Notes: generated by a model not told the origin, from the letters alone. A stretch of DNA of 64,000 nt from Astragalus membranaceus (GCA_039519185.1 CM076848.1:62088778-62152777), one strand, 5' to 3'. Positions 31,698-43,129 are shown, counted from the first letter of the stretch. A program made the numbers and translations.

Positions 31698-32755
31698 TTA
31701 GTCTTCCACTGCTGGATGATGGTATCCCAAGTCCCAAATTGAGTTTACTGGCTGATTCTGTGGACAACATTCCACAAGCATATCACTAGCATCACTACCA
31801 TCAAACACACACTTTCTTTTATCACTTCTACTAGTACTTACTACTATTGCTACCAGAAGCGGTTAATTCATCAGTAACAATCGAAACACGAGAAGAGCTT
31901 TCACCTTCATCATAATTATCAGAAAGAGATATATTAAGATACTTTTCAGTTATTCTCAACAAAGCTTCTTCTTGGTTCATAACTTTAGACCAAGTTGCAC
32001 TATCTCTGGCAGTCATTTTATCTTGCAATGTTTTTGACTGAGTAACCAACCTCCTTAATTTCTCCAAATCAGGAGACATGTGTTTGATAACAGCAGCTAA
32101 CACCGACACTTTCCATGTCTTTTTAAGGTCATGAGGTTTCTTATAAGGTGGTGGACCCTGTTCTTGTGCTAAAAGACCTTGTTGACCCCACCAAATTTCT
32201 CTCCCTGTAGGCCACCATGGTGGTGTTATTCCTCTATCAAGTGTAAACCTTCTTTGTGGAGGAATACAGTGTTGCATTAAAGCAGAAAGAAGAGAACCCA
32301 ACGTTGAGTCTTGTAAATCTTGGAGGAGGTGTACATATGAATTTGGATCCATAAAATCATTATCTTCTTTTTCAAGGAGGGGAAAGTAGTTGGCTAAAAC
32401 GTGAGGAGCGTTGTGATCGAAACGGATTTCACCTTTCACCATTCACGTAAACTGTCTGAAGTACCGGACTTTGGTTTCCCTTTTTGCGTTACATACGTCC
32501 ATGATTTTCGCCATGTATTTGAGAACTGAATCTTGTGCTCTTGACATCTTTCTTCTTCTTGATGCTTCTTGTTTTGCTTGTTCCTCTGGTTCGCTTTGGA
32601 TTTGCTTTTCCTTTAGCTTTTGTAGTAGGATCTTGTCCTTCCACATGCGTTTTTTTAGCTGGTTTTAATCAACACTTTTGGTTTCCGATGTATCCTCTAC
32701 AGTTCCTACTTGTTTGTTCATCAGGAACGATTTCGATGTCGTTGATGACAACCAT
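31698..32755 (-). pseudogene. EIN3-like (EIL4/5-type) transcription factor, disabled
   Basis: Intronless like the EIN3/EIL family, which mediates ethylene responses in the nucleus. It starts at the ATG at 32755 (MVVINDIEIVPDEQ) and its last aligned stop is at 31698-31700. Conserved DNA-binding parts are clear: MWKDKILLQKLKEKQ, RRRKMSRAQDSVLKYM, LQDSTLGSLLSALMQHC, PPWWPTGRE, GPPPYKKPHDLKKTWKV and LQDKMTARDSATW. Lesions seen: an N-terminal frameshift and TAA near 32665; loss of about 28 bases of the segment after VCNAK near 32480, with a shift; a TGA in the WW pair near 32443; and a one-base shift near 31840 before RKCVFDG. A Copia LTR begins 22 bp upstream of the ATG. A functional protein is very unlikely. 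Confidence 0.92.
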
Positions 32756-32883
32756 ATTCACTTGTGTGAATTGTTATGTTAATTTTTGAACCACATTATT
32801 CAAAATATTCTGATCAATAACTTGTTTTATGTGCAGGGTTGCAAATTGCAATTTCACACTACTAGAATAAAGCTTCTTTCCTG

Positions 32884-33065
32884 CGAACGTTTCCGACGAA
32901 AAACATTTCGTCGCATTTTGCGACGGATTTGCGACCAAAATCACCGTCGGAACTGTTAAAATAAAAAGGCGGACAAATTCACGTTGAAGTTTCCGACGGA
33001 ATCAGAGTCGTCGCAAATTTCCGACGGATATATCCGTCGCAACACGCTTTAATTTCGTTGGAAAG
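32884..33065. repeat. CACTA left subterminal repeats
   Basis: Many short direct and inverted copies of TTTCCGACGGA, GCGACGGATTT and TCCGTCGCAA. In CACTA elements such subterminal motifs bind the TNPA-type regulator. The same motifs fill 39325-39575. Confidence 0.85.
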
Positions 33066-33119
33066 TACCGGACCCAATTAAAAGAAAATCTAATCCCTCG
33101 AAGCTCACCCAAAGTCTTT

Positions 33120-33560
33120 CGTTCTCTCTCCCTCCCTCACGAGAGTATCTCACTCGTTCTTTCCCTCTCCTCCCACGACCCGGATTCGCTGCGCCTCCAC
33201 CTCTCGCTGCGCCTCCACCGTCCTCCTCCTCCTCCTTCTTGCGCCCTCCTCTGCCCTTCTCTGCGCTCCTCCACCCTCCCTATTCACCTACGACCTCCTC
33301 TGTTCCCTCTCACTCGTTCTTTCCCTCTCCTCCCACGACCTCCACCCTTCGCTGCGCCTCCACCTTTCGCTGCGCCTCCACCCTCCTCCTCCTCCTTCTC
33401 GCGCCCTCCTCCGTCCTTCGCTGCGCTCCTCCACCCTCCCTATTCACCTACGACCTCCTCTGTTCCCTCTCACTCTTCCTCTCCCACCACTCTTTCTCCC
33501 TAAAATCGGCCACCACCACCACCACAAAAACAGCAAGGGTATTCTTCTTCTTCCTCAAAG
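33120..33560 (+). repeat. CT-rich tract with tandem duplications, possible captured promoter/5' UTR
   Basis: Blocks such as 'ttctttccctctcctcccacgacc' (33155, 33317) and 'ctccaccctccctattcacctacgac' (33268, 33430) are repeated. The high pyrimidine content, and a telo-box-like AAACCCTAA just downstream (about 33636), resemble the 5' untranslated region of a housekeeping gene. It directly precedes the coiled-coil gene fragment. The open frame here is low-complexity. Confidence 0.55.
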
Positions 33561-33693
33561 GTAAATTTCTGCTTCTACTCTACTTCTACTCTACTTCTAT
33601 TTAACACAAAAGCCCTAATTTTTGATTTACACAAAACCCTAACCCTTATTCCCAATTTGACAGCATCAATCCGATAGCTTTGTTTTTTGTGCA

Positions 33694-34932
33694 ATGTCTA
33701 CAAACAAAGAAGAGAATGAGGTTTTATTAGAAAAGGTATCCTTATTCACACCCAAACAAAGTTGATTTTTTTCTCGTGTTATGTGTTGTTGAGCCCGATT
33801 ATATTCTAGCTAAGACAAGCAGAGGAAAAACGCCTAGAAGTGGAGGCCAGATCTATGGAACTTGAGAAACAGGTGAATTTTTTTGCTACTTAATACTAAT
33901 AAACTTTGAAAGTTAGGCATGAGCCTTAGCAGAAAAAGGAGGTCTGGAAGGTGTATACAAGAAGGAATAAATGATATAGGGGGTTAGTGGGTTAGTTACA
34001 TTCAGCTACACTAGCAGTTAGGCAGTTAGAGATTACATAGCGTGAGCTGTGCGGATGGGGACACATGCTGGAACAGTCAATACTATATTTTATTCACAAG
34101 ATTTTGCACAATCACTAAGCTTTTATTCACAAGATCTACTTAACATAGAAGTTAAATAGTATTCATAGCTGCCATCCTGTATGCTAAATTTGCTGATATA
34201 TGCATTCTTGATCATTTTATTTTTGCAGGTTGCTTCTCTTGGAGAAGGTGTATCCTTGGAAGCCAAATTGCTGAGCAGGTAACTTAGCTTTAAATTCCCT
34301 ATATTCTTGCTGGGTCTGAAACCATTTATTTTGTTTATTATTTACTAAATGGTTTGTGGTATATTTGTAGGAAGGAAGCCGCTTTGCGTCAAAGAGAGGT
34401 ATGCTGGAAGAATGGGTATTGGATGTGCCAGACATATTAGATTATTAATGTTCGAAAGTTTTAAGTGCTGTTGTCACTCTTGTTTGATAACTGATATGCC
34501 TTTGTACTAGCTCTCTCTTCTAAGCTTTAATTCTGCATTATTCAGAAGGCTTGTGTGCATATCTTTCAGTAGAAAGACATAAATCATGAATCATAGGCTA
34601 TTTTGCAGCTGGCTGTATAATCTTAACTTGATATTTTCGTACCTAAAACTATGTTTCCGGTTACTGTTTTTTCTTAAATTGTGGGCTTTAAGCAACAAGT
34701 TCAAAAATGCTGGTTGATTCAATGAATATCCTTGGAATAATCTATTTTCGTCACAGGCTGCTCTCAAGGATGCAAAACAAACACAGAGTGAAAGGGACGA
34801 GGATGTCACTGCCCTTCGTGTGGAAATTCAGGTAGTTTTGATGGATGCATGAAATTCAGGCTACTCTCTGGTTAAGTTATAGCTACCATTTTCTTTGTTC
34901 AGAACCTGAGAGATGATGCTGCCGCAGCATCA
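33694..34932 (+). pseudogene. Captured 5' exons of a coiled-coil (SCD2-like) gene
   Basis: Six exon pieces with good splice sites: 33694-33735 (ATG start), 33810-33872, 34229-34278, 34371-34398, 34757-34831 and 34903-about 34932. The reading frame is kept through all five introns, including a split Arg codon between the third and fourth. Recognisable parts are VASLGEGVSLEAKLLSR, KEAALRQRE and AALKDAKQTQSERDED, a charged coiled coil that I associate from memory with SCD2-type proteins (vesicle traffic and cytokinesis). The homology breaks at about 34932, where a 54-60 bp block is repeated three times (34930-35075). It could be transcribed from its own captured 5' region. Confidence 0.65.
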
Positions 34933-36243
34933 TGGAGTTTGCAATTTAAAACAATTTGAATGTTTTTAAAAGATGTGTTGCACATGGAGTTTGCAATTTA
35001 AAACAATATCTTACTATTTTTCTGAATGTTTTTAAAAGATGTGTTGCACATGGAGTTTGCAATTTAAAACAATTTGAATGAAATATGTGAATCTTTAATG
35101 AGCATGTGTGGATTATAAGCATAAGGATTTGCTTTATATCTATGTGGATAGGAAGGTAATATATTAATGTCATATCTATGTTAATGCTTGATTTTAGGCA
35201 ACAAGAAAACTGAGATCTTTCTACTGCAAAAGTTGAGCTTTATATGATAAAGGATATGTTAGCATAATTTGTTTTCTTTACCATGCCGCTTTGACAATCA
35301 TAAGTTAGCATCATGCATATACACATTGAGGTTGATTCTAACTTACCATGGCCTTTTGCTTCCTCTTACTTATTTATTTATTAGAGTAGATTTTGTTTCA
35401 TTCTTTAGACATTTTACTTTTTCATGATTAGAGTGGACATAATGGTTGCTTGGGCTGGGTCTTCTTACCATTGTGATTCCATTTTTGCATTTCAACATGT
35501 GTAGTTCATATTAATTCCTTAGATATTTTATTGTTGTTCTTTTTTTTCCAGGAACAAGACTTTTACTTTTCAGATTTGATATATAAAAATCAAAGGAATG
35601 GGTACATATGGCTGAGTTGCTCCCAAATATATGGCCACGGGTACACAAGTTTACAAGGTAGCTTTGTAGCTTCTTTTATTTCCCCCACAGTAGTAAGATA
35701 TTGCCCTACTTTTTTATTTTATATTGCTTCTGTTTTTTTGTTATTAAGTGTTTCTTTGAGTTTATATTACTTTACATTGTAGTGGTGGCGGAGTATTTTG
35801 CTGTTCGGTCGAGATGGCGGCAAGCCGACAACCGTGTTTCCGAAAAAGGTTGATTTAGAATGACTGAATTTTAAGTTGTTTTACTCTAATTTTGGTTTAT
35901 TGGATTCTGATTTTACTTTTGTATGAATTTTAAATCTGTTTTTTAATTTCTAAAACGTGTGATTCAGATTTGGTATTTTTGTTTTTTATTTGTGTTTTGG
36001 GTTTACTTTGATTTTGATGAGGATGTTCAATTTAGTACAAAGTTGTTAAGTGTGATTCTGATTTGGTTTGTTTTGTATCGTATCACATATTTTAAAAATG
36101 TTGTGACTTTTTTGTTGGTAGAATAGAAGTTGTCTGCGATCTTTTGACGTGGTGCTACTTTATGATTTGCTAGAACAATGTTTCCAGCTTGCATTATATT
36201 CTTGCTACTTTTGTGCATTTTTTTAGCAAGTTGGTAAACTGAA

Positions 36244-36489
36244 CTAGCTGCTATTACTCATCTGAATCCGAGAGTTCTTCAGATTCAGACTTGAAATCTT
36301 CGGAAACTGATAGTGATTCTGAGTCAGATATGTCCTCATCATCTTATTTAAGTTCTTCCAGTGATGACAGGCGAAGAAAGAGAAAGAGATCCAAGAAAGA
36401 TAATTATAAACGTGGAAAAAGAAGTCATAAACGCCGGGACAAGAAGCGAAGGAAACGAGACAGGAAACTGAAACGCAGATCAAAAAGGT
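36244..36489 (+). pseudogene. Captured RS/RK-rich exon, cyclophilin (CYP63/95-like) or SR-related
   Basis: An open exon rich in Ser-Glu-Asp and then Arg-Lys (YYSSESESSSDSD, DDRRRKRKRSKKDNYKRG) ends at a GT donor near 36490. Such a tail occurs in nuclear RS-domain cyclophilins and other splicing proteins. Its low complexity limits the identification. Confidence 0.45.
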
Positions 36490-37534
36490 ATTGAATAAAT
36501 AAATTAAGTCAATCTATCTTGTGATGAATTTACTATAGCAATTAGACGGACCAAAATAGCTCTGTGGAGCATTTTAGTTTGTGGGTTTCTTTAGAAATTT
36601 TAATATAATGCTTTGTGAATCTGAAGCAAAAATTGAGCTACAAACAGAAACAAAAATTGAGCTACAAACAGAAGCAAAAATTGAAGGTAAAAGACTGGGA
36701 AACTGAGCTACAAACAGAAGCAAAAATTAAAGGTAGAAATTTATGTTCTTCTAACATTGATGTTTTCTGAAGCAGCTTTTGTTGGCTGTAACAAATTTAT
36801 CTTATATGCCTTTTGTGTGACAGGGAAAGATATTTCTGATATTCAAATCAAGCAGGTTGAATTTGGCTGCAATGAGAATAATTATCGATTAGTTCTCTGT
36901 TTTGCTGCACTGTAGGTAAATGCCTTTTGTAGTTTTGCTGCATGCTTTATGTATGAAATAATTATATGCAAATTTTATGCTCATTTATTATTTGCTGCAA
37001 TGAAGAGGGCTTATTGGAGATTTTTTTGTACATTATTTTTTTAGGCTATCTGCTACCTAAAGGGTGGGGGATATATGTATACACTAGAAAGATAAATTAT
37101 GACCCAAATCTGTTCCATGATCCACTAGCATTTGACATCTATTTATCCGTGTACAGGCTGATGGCCATTCTTAATTGGAACATTATTTTTTGATAGGAAA
37201 AGGCTAGTTGTTAGTGTGTTAGTATGTTAATAGCCAAGATTTGAAATCTAGACCCCGTTCTCCAACTCCTTCAAATGTCCCAACTCAACCACTTAATCGT
37301 AGCTGTGCAATGTATATGAGCAACTATTGTGAATCCCCATACAGACATATTTCATTACAAAAGTGATATATGGTTCATTCCTAGTTATATATTATATTGG
37401 TTATTTGCCTATGGTTTTTTGTTTCTTTTTTGGATCTAGGATGGCAAGATGATCCATGCTCCCCTTTAAGGCTTTAATATTCTTTGGTAGGTTTGAACTA
37501 CGGGAAATGAAATTGTTTTCGATGATATTGGTAG

Positions 37535-37885
37535 GCATGGACAGCAGTATGTTCTTCTGGAGAAGCAGTTTTTGTGGTGCCTCAAGATAGTTATCTACTC
37601 AAACCAATCTGATTCTCCGGTCCTTGCAAATCTAACATTGCTGTCCAGGTCAGTTATTCTACACTGATCAAAAGCTGGTTATTATTTAGTTTCCCATCTT
37701 TTAAGCAAATTATAACTATACTAAAAAGAAACTATTTGATGTATACAAATTTGACAGATATCTGGAACTCTTGAAGCATCAGATGACCCATCAGATTACA
37801 GTGAAGATGAGCTCTCCTATCATACTAACCACCATGTTCAGAAACTGTTAGTTAATGGTGGTGGAACCATAAATGGAAAGGGTAA
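37535..37885 (+). pseudogene. Captured polygalacturonase (GH28) exons
   Basis: Exon 37535-37648 encodes AWTAVCSSGEAVFVVP...YLLKP and FSGPCKSNIAVQ with a GT donor. Exon 37758 onward encodes ISGTLEASDDPSDYSED and LLVNGGGTINGKGK. Both are classic N-terminal blocks of plant polygalacturonases, which cut pectin in the wall. A TGA at 37610-37612 replaces the Arg codon of the usual IRFSGPC (CGA to TGA), so the exon is disabled. The second exon runs straight into RING-variant sequence. Confidence 0.85.
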
Positions 37886-37948
37886 AGATGAGCTAGGCAT
37901 TGCTCACAGTCATTGTGCTGAGGCATGGTTCAAGATTAAGGGAAACAG
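37886..37948 (+). pseudogene. Captured RING-variant (RINGv/RING-CH) E3 ligase fragment, fused in one exon to polygalacturonase
   Basis: The same open exon continues as DELGIAHSHCAEAWFKIKGNR and ends at a GT donor (37949). AH(K/S)xCAEAWFKIKGN is the conserved middle of plant RING-CH domains. The Cys-rich start and the following TCEIC exon are absent, so no complete zinc fold can form. Confidence 0.78.
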
Positions 37949-38943
37949 GTAATTGTTTTTTTGTTGATATATCTGTTTGTTTCTAGTTCATAGATCAATC
38001 TTTATTTGTTTGAGTTGTGTTATTGCTTGCAATGTAGATATTGTTCAAGATGTTGTGTACTTGTTTTAGAATTCAAAATGCATTATAGATTTATAAGGAT
38101 TCTTAGGTTCTATTTGTTGGTTGTTAAAGAGGATTCTTATAAAAATATAGCATTAGACGAGAACATGATTTAGGCGATAGGAAGTCCTAAATTGCAGTTC
38201 TGTTGTTGCTATCATTATTATCATCATTATTGTTGTTTTGTTGTTGCTGTTTTGTTGGTGTTAAACTTCACCTCTAGAAGACCCTCAAATTTGGGTCTAC
38301 ACTTATGGAAACACCATTATTACTTATCATTTTGTCAGTTGGTTAATGCATGTAACTCATTGTTGTTTTGCTTTTTAATGGCACATCTCTAGTTGGAGAA
38401 CCACTATCATGATTATGCAGACTGACACTCGTGTTCCCGTTTGACAAAAAAGTGCTCATCTTGTCTCCATGATTCTTTGAATCCTTTGTTTCTCTGTTCC
38501 ACTGATGTAAGGGGAACGAACTAGGAAAGTTAAGTTTATACTTTCTTTGTCATTGCTTCTTAATATTAATGCTTGTAATGAATTCTCTGAGATGCCTTCT
38601 TCACTTGCCTTGAATCACGAGCTTTGTTAGAGTCTTGGGCACTTTTGCAAGATTTAAATTATGGACTAATGGTTCAGATGTGTGCTCAGTTCTTTTGTTG
38701 TTAAAAATTCTACTGTGCCTGATGAAGGACAGAATAAAGTTACTTTCTTTTTTGTTCAGTAATTTTTTTGTTCTTGTTTGAAAGTACTTGCACTTTTGCT
38801 GATAAGTTGTCACAGAAAATAGGTGTTGGACAATGCTGCACAATGGGTGGCAGATTCAAGTTATGCACACTTACAAAGAGGCAAATAAGTGTGCCCATCT
38901 CCCATCTGTTAAGTAACCTTGAGTTGTTTTCCTTTGTATCTAG

Positions 38944-39137
38944 GGATTGGGCACAATGGTTGGTGACCTTGGAACTCAGCTGTCTGGTGGACAGAAGCTG
39001 CGCAGTGCCATTGCAAGAGCGATTTTGAAGAATCCAAGAATTCTATTTCTAGATGAAGCTACAAGTGCACTTGATGGTGCAAGAGGCTCTAGTAAGGATC
39101 ATGGTCAACAAAACTACAATTGTCGTGAAACTATTTT
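38944..39137 (+). pseudogene. Captured ABCB (MDR/PGP) transporter nucleotide-binding fragment
   Basis: After an AG acceptor at 38943 the frame reads GLGTMVGDLGTQLSGGQK and ILFLDEATSALDG: the ABC signature and Walker B of a B-family transporter. The natural continuation (EALVRIMVNKTTIVV) is in another frame from about 39078, because the ESER-containing segment is missing. It is a non-functional fragment ending shortly before the CACTA terminal repeats. Confidence 0.9.
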
Positions 39138-39324
39138 GTTCATGTTATTTTGATGAATTAAGACTACTTATGATGGATAATGTAAATTTTTTTAGTCATA
39201 TATATTATTTTTGTGTGGTATTTAAATTTGAAAAAGATTTTGTTGTGTGAAAGAATAAAATCCATAGCTAGTATAGCTTTTTTGGATGTATGATTTTATT
39301 TTTTTTTATTTTTTTTTTAAAATT

Positions 39325-39575
39325 ACCGACGGATTTCCGACGAAAATTTCCGTCGGAAATGGTTTTTTTTTCCGACGGAATTTGCGACGAAACTTTGCGA
39401 CGACTTTCCGACGACTTTGCGACGGAGACATTTGCGACGAAAAAATCTGTCGGAAACGATTTGTGACGAGCGATTTTGCGACGACTTTTTGTCCGTCGGA
39501 AAGTTCGTCGGAAACGTCAATTTCCGACGAAAATCAGTGCGTTTCCGACGGATTTTGTCGTCGGAAATCGTCGAT
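39325..39575. repeat. CACTA right subterminal repeats
   Basis: A dense array of TTTCCGACGGA, GCGACGA and TCGTCGGAAA motifs in both orientations, mirroring 32884-33065. Open frames crossing this array are artefacts. Confidence 0.88.
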
Positions 39576-40589
39576 TTTCTTGTAGTGTCAGAGCTGCAAG
39601 AATTAGAAAGACAACCCAATACAGAAGCCTGATCCCTAGATCATTTGTTTTCTTCGATTTTCCTTACGGTTTGTGTTTAGATCAAAATCCTAACTCAGGA
39701 TTTGTTACTTTGCAGGTAGCGAAGACTCAAATGAGGGTTACAGAACTCAATCAAGGTAAAATCACAACCATTGTGTGATTTTAACTCTGATTTCTTTCTT
39801 AGAATATAAACCCTAACTTACCTTCTTTGTATCTGATTGTATGTACCTGTTGAACGTTCTTGGTGAACAATTACTCACCAAAACCTCTACTGTGAGCCTT
39901 CACACAAGTCCACAGAAAGGTAATTACTCACCCTCTCTTATCTTTCTTCTTGCCGTCTATTTCAATCTCAGAAATAGATCTCTAACCTCCTTCTCTTTTT
40001 TTGCTGCGAGGTCTTCACACTTTGAAGAGTTGCAGCACATAGAAGATGAAGACTTGTAGAGATTACACGCACACACAGAAGAAAAAATAGCACAGAGGAA
40101 GAAGAAAAGACTGAAAATGTAAAGGAAAAATTGTAAACTCTTTATTTCTTTTCAATGATCTGTAAAGTGTGTGTGATTACAATATGTACAGGTTATTTAT
40201 ACAGCTTTCTCTAGATATTAGCTGTTAGATGGGTTTGTGTTAGTTACAAACTTAGTTTGTTGAAATAACAAACTAGTTAACAAACTGTTAAATTGTAAAA
40301 CAAATTTTGTAACTGCCTTATAACAACTATAATAGATAAATAGTTGTTATATCTATTCTGAGGGTGTTTTAGGAATTTTTCATTAAATTCCAGCATCCTC
40401 CCTTAATGCAAAACCTAAAAAACTTAGTAATAGGAGAGATACCTAAAACGGGACAAGCCCCTATTGACATAGCTTTAGAACCACAGATGATCCAGAACAA
40501 ACCTCTGGATAATAAATTTAGAAGTTGCATTCTTAGGTTAAAATGTAACCAAACCTAATTCTCTCCTAAGTTTAGTAAAAGACTCACCC

Positions 40590-41960
40590 TTAGTGCCTTA
40601 GAAAAAAGTCAGCCACCTGCTCCTTGGTTGAGCAGTAATCCAGCCAAGCTGCTTGAGTAGCAGCTCCATAACCCAGAATGCGTTCTGCTATGTTGCTGGC
40701 ATAACTGCAATCTACCATGTCAAGCCTTGCTAGGACCTTATTAGCAAATGTAAGTTGTTGTAGAGTAGAACCTTGAGGTATCCTTAAGAACTCTAGCCTT
40801 AAGACATAGGATAGAGTCCCTAAGTCTTCTTCAATGGAGTTTAACTCCTCAATTATAGTCTGTTTCCACTCTTTCACCTTAAGAGTTTCAGTATAGTCCA
40901 ATGATTCTGAATCTGTCTTTATGGCATAGTGTATGAAGTCTCCTTCATTCACTTCACCTTCTGTGAAAAGTTCACAACCTGTCAGCCTCCTTAGAGGTTA
41001 TTTCAGTCTCTGTCCCCTAGTCAAAACTTGACCAGTAGGTTCTGAATTTGGTGTGGCAGATTCTTCATAATGAAGAACTTCCTTGGCTTGCTGGTGTGCA
41101 GGTTCCTCAGTGTCAAATTCCCTCTTCATAGGGTCTTTAAGGCTGCTTCTCTCCTTAGGACAGCTTCCTTGTCTTTCAGCCACTTCCTGAAATAGTTTGA
41201 AACACACCAAAGCTCCTTCTTTGATTTTGATTAGATAGATCCAAAGCTTTGAATATTCATCTACACAAGTTAAAACAGAACTGTTACCACCTAATGAAAA
41301 CACATTAAATGGCCCATAGATAGATGAATATACAATCTGCATTAAGTCCTTAATTTCAGATTTCAGCTTTTTCACGGGCTGTTTTCCTAGTAAACAAGTA
41401 GTACTAGTTTCAATAGGTCTTTCAATTTTAGGTAGACCCTTTACCACTTCCTTAGTTCTTAGGTTAGTTAAACCTTTAAGGTTTAAGTGCCCTATCCTAC
41501 TATGCTGAAGTGTACTTTCAGATTCAGCCTTTTCACTTAGGCATTCTGCCTTTGAAGTGCAAATGCTGATTCTGAAAGTTCTATTCTTAGCAAGGGGTGT
41601 ACTTAAAATCAACCTATCCTTATTATCAAACAACTTTAGCATTAGGTCCTTCAATATAATAGAAAAGCCTTCTTCTACTAATTGCCCTAAGCTAATCAAA
41701 TTACAGCTTATACCTAAAACATAGAATACATTTTGTATAGATATTACCTGTCCATCTTCCTTTTTGAACAATATGTTCCCCATACCTTCTGCTGTAATAA
41801 GTTTGTTGCTAGCACATTTGATGCTAGTTTTTCTACTAGGATCAAAATTAACTAACCATTCCTTATGGCCAGTCATGTGGTTTGAACAACCTGAGTCTAA
41901 GTACTATACTTCTTCAAAAAACCTGCCATCATTAGTTGTAATAACAAAGATAACAAATTC
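40590..41960 (-). pseudogene. Copia protease/integrase/RT remnants
   Basis: The protease motif YLDSGCSNHMTGH lies at about 41880-41905 and is preceded by a TAG at 41904-41906 where Trp is usual. Gag-pre-integrase and the start of integrase follow (41000-41870; LISLGQLVEEGFS, HSRIGHLNLKGL). Integrase then jumps to a short RT-proximal piece (EGDFIHYAIKTDSE, WKQTIIEELNSIE) and a C-terminal piece (LRLEFLRIPQG to STKEQVADFF) at 40590-40952. Most of integrase, RT and RNase H is deleted. Confidence 0.85.
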
Positions 41961-42027
41961 ACAATTTTTATCTATCCTAGATTCAATTTTAGTAACCACA
42001 GAAACTTCCTTAGTTTCTGTTTTAGGT

Positions 42028-43129
42028 TCAGTCACAACTCACAGATTCTGAACTCACAAATTCAGAATTCACAGAAACTACCTTAGTTTCTGTTTCTGGT
42101 TCAACTGTAGCCACAGAAACTTTCTTAGTTTCCGTTTCTTCTAATTCACTAGTGATCACAGAAACTTCCTTAGTTTCTATCTCCTCTGGTTCATCAGTAA
42201 ACATACTAAAAGCTACATGATCAGATTCTGAATCAGAATCTTCTTTAGCCATATTGGCTCCAGTTTCAGTTTCTTTGGACTTAGAATCCTTTCTAGTAGG
42301 GCATTCAGTAGCAAAATGCCTATATTTATCACATCGATAGCGTTGCACTTTAGACTTGTATTTCTTTTTAGATGCATTGCTATTTTCCTTAGTGAAATCA
42401 GATTTAGAGTTAGGTTTACCTGACTTACCTTTTCCTGTCTGGTTGCTGCTGCCTTTTGACCACTTCTTGCCTTTAGACTTGGTGAATAAGGCCCAATCCT
42501 CTTCTTCTTCACCATCTAGAATGTTGATCCTCATCTCCTTGGCTTCAAGCTTAGCTTGAGGCTCTTCAACTTTCAGATCTTCAGGTCTGGTTGTGTCTTC
42601 AATGCTATTAACCACCCAACCAAGTTTCTTGGTCAAAGACCGAAACACCTTTTTACAAATCACTGTTTCAGTGAGAGTTTCACCATATTCAGACATCATA
42701 TTAGTGATTTTCTTTAACATTATAAACAAATCAGAAATACTTTCCCCATCCTTCATACTTAGGATTTCATATTGTCTTCTTAAGGCCTGTAACTTCTCCT
42801 CTTTAATAGGAGCTGCACCAGTATAGTACATTTCCAAGGCATCCCAGACAGCTTTAGAAGTCTCATAACTTCTAATCCTATCAAAGTTTGTCTCATCACA
42901 CCCTTGGTGTATGAGATAAATGGCTTTGTAGTCTTTTTTGTTCATTTTCATTAAAAAGGTTGATTTGAGCAGGTGTTGGGTCTTCTCCCAAAGGATCAAA
43001 ACCATTTATAACAATTCTAAGAACACCATGGCAGCCAAAAATGGCCTTCATTTGAAGGCTCCACCTGTCCCAGTTCTTCCTATCAAGCTTTAGGATTTGG
43101 GTGCTTAAACCTATTCCAGTACTAGTCAT
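42028..43129 (-). pseudogene. Copia gag, frameshifted
   Basis: It starts at 43129 (MTSTGIGLSTQILKLDRKNW) and shifts frame near 42950. It then runs as a UBN2-type gag (YETSKAVWDALEMYY, MSEYGETLTETV) to an acidic tail with SEFVSSESVSCD. The zinc knuckle reads RCDKYRHFATEC: the second Cys is Tyr, so metal binding is lost. A tail repeat (ETETK-VSV, four times) is visible at 42050-42190. Confidence 0.88.

Larger units (their letters stand above)
32857..39587. mobile_element. Non-autonomous CACTA (En/Spm) element carrying host gene fragments (Pack-CACTA)
   Basis: The left end CACTACTAGAATAAAG and the right end (reverse complement) CACTACAAGAAAATCG are typical CACTA termini. The target duplication TCA lies at 32854-32856 and 39588-39590. 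The flanks rejoin to match the uninterrupted Copia LTR at 43316-43420. Subterminal arrays of TTCCGACGGAAA/GCGACG motifs fill both ends. No transposase (TNP2) or TNPA-like gene is visible. The interior holds plus-strand fragments of at least five unrelated plant genes with introns, all listed separately. The element depends on other CACTA elements for movement. Confidence 0.95.

Noticed and set aside
33239..33604. 121-residue Ser/Pro-rich frame in the CACTA element
   Set aside because: Low-complexity CT-rich leader with tandem duplications; better read as an untranslated region.
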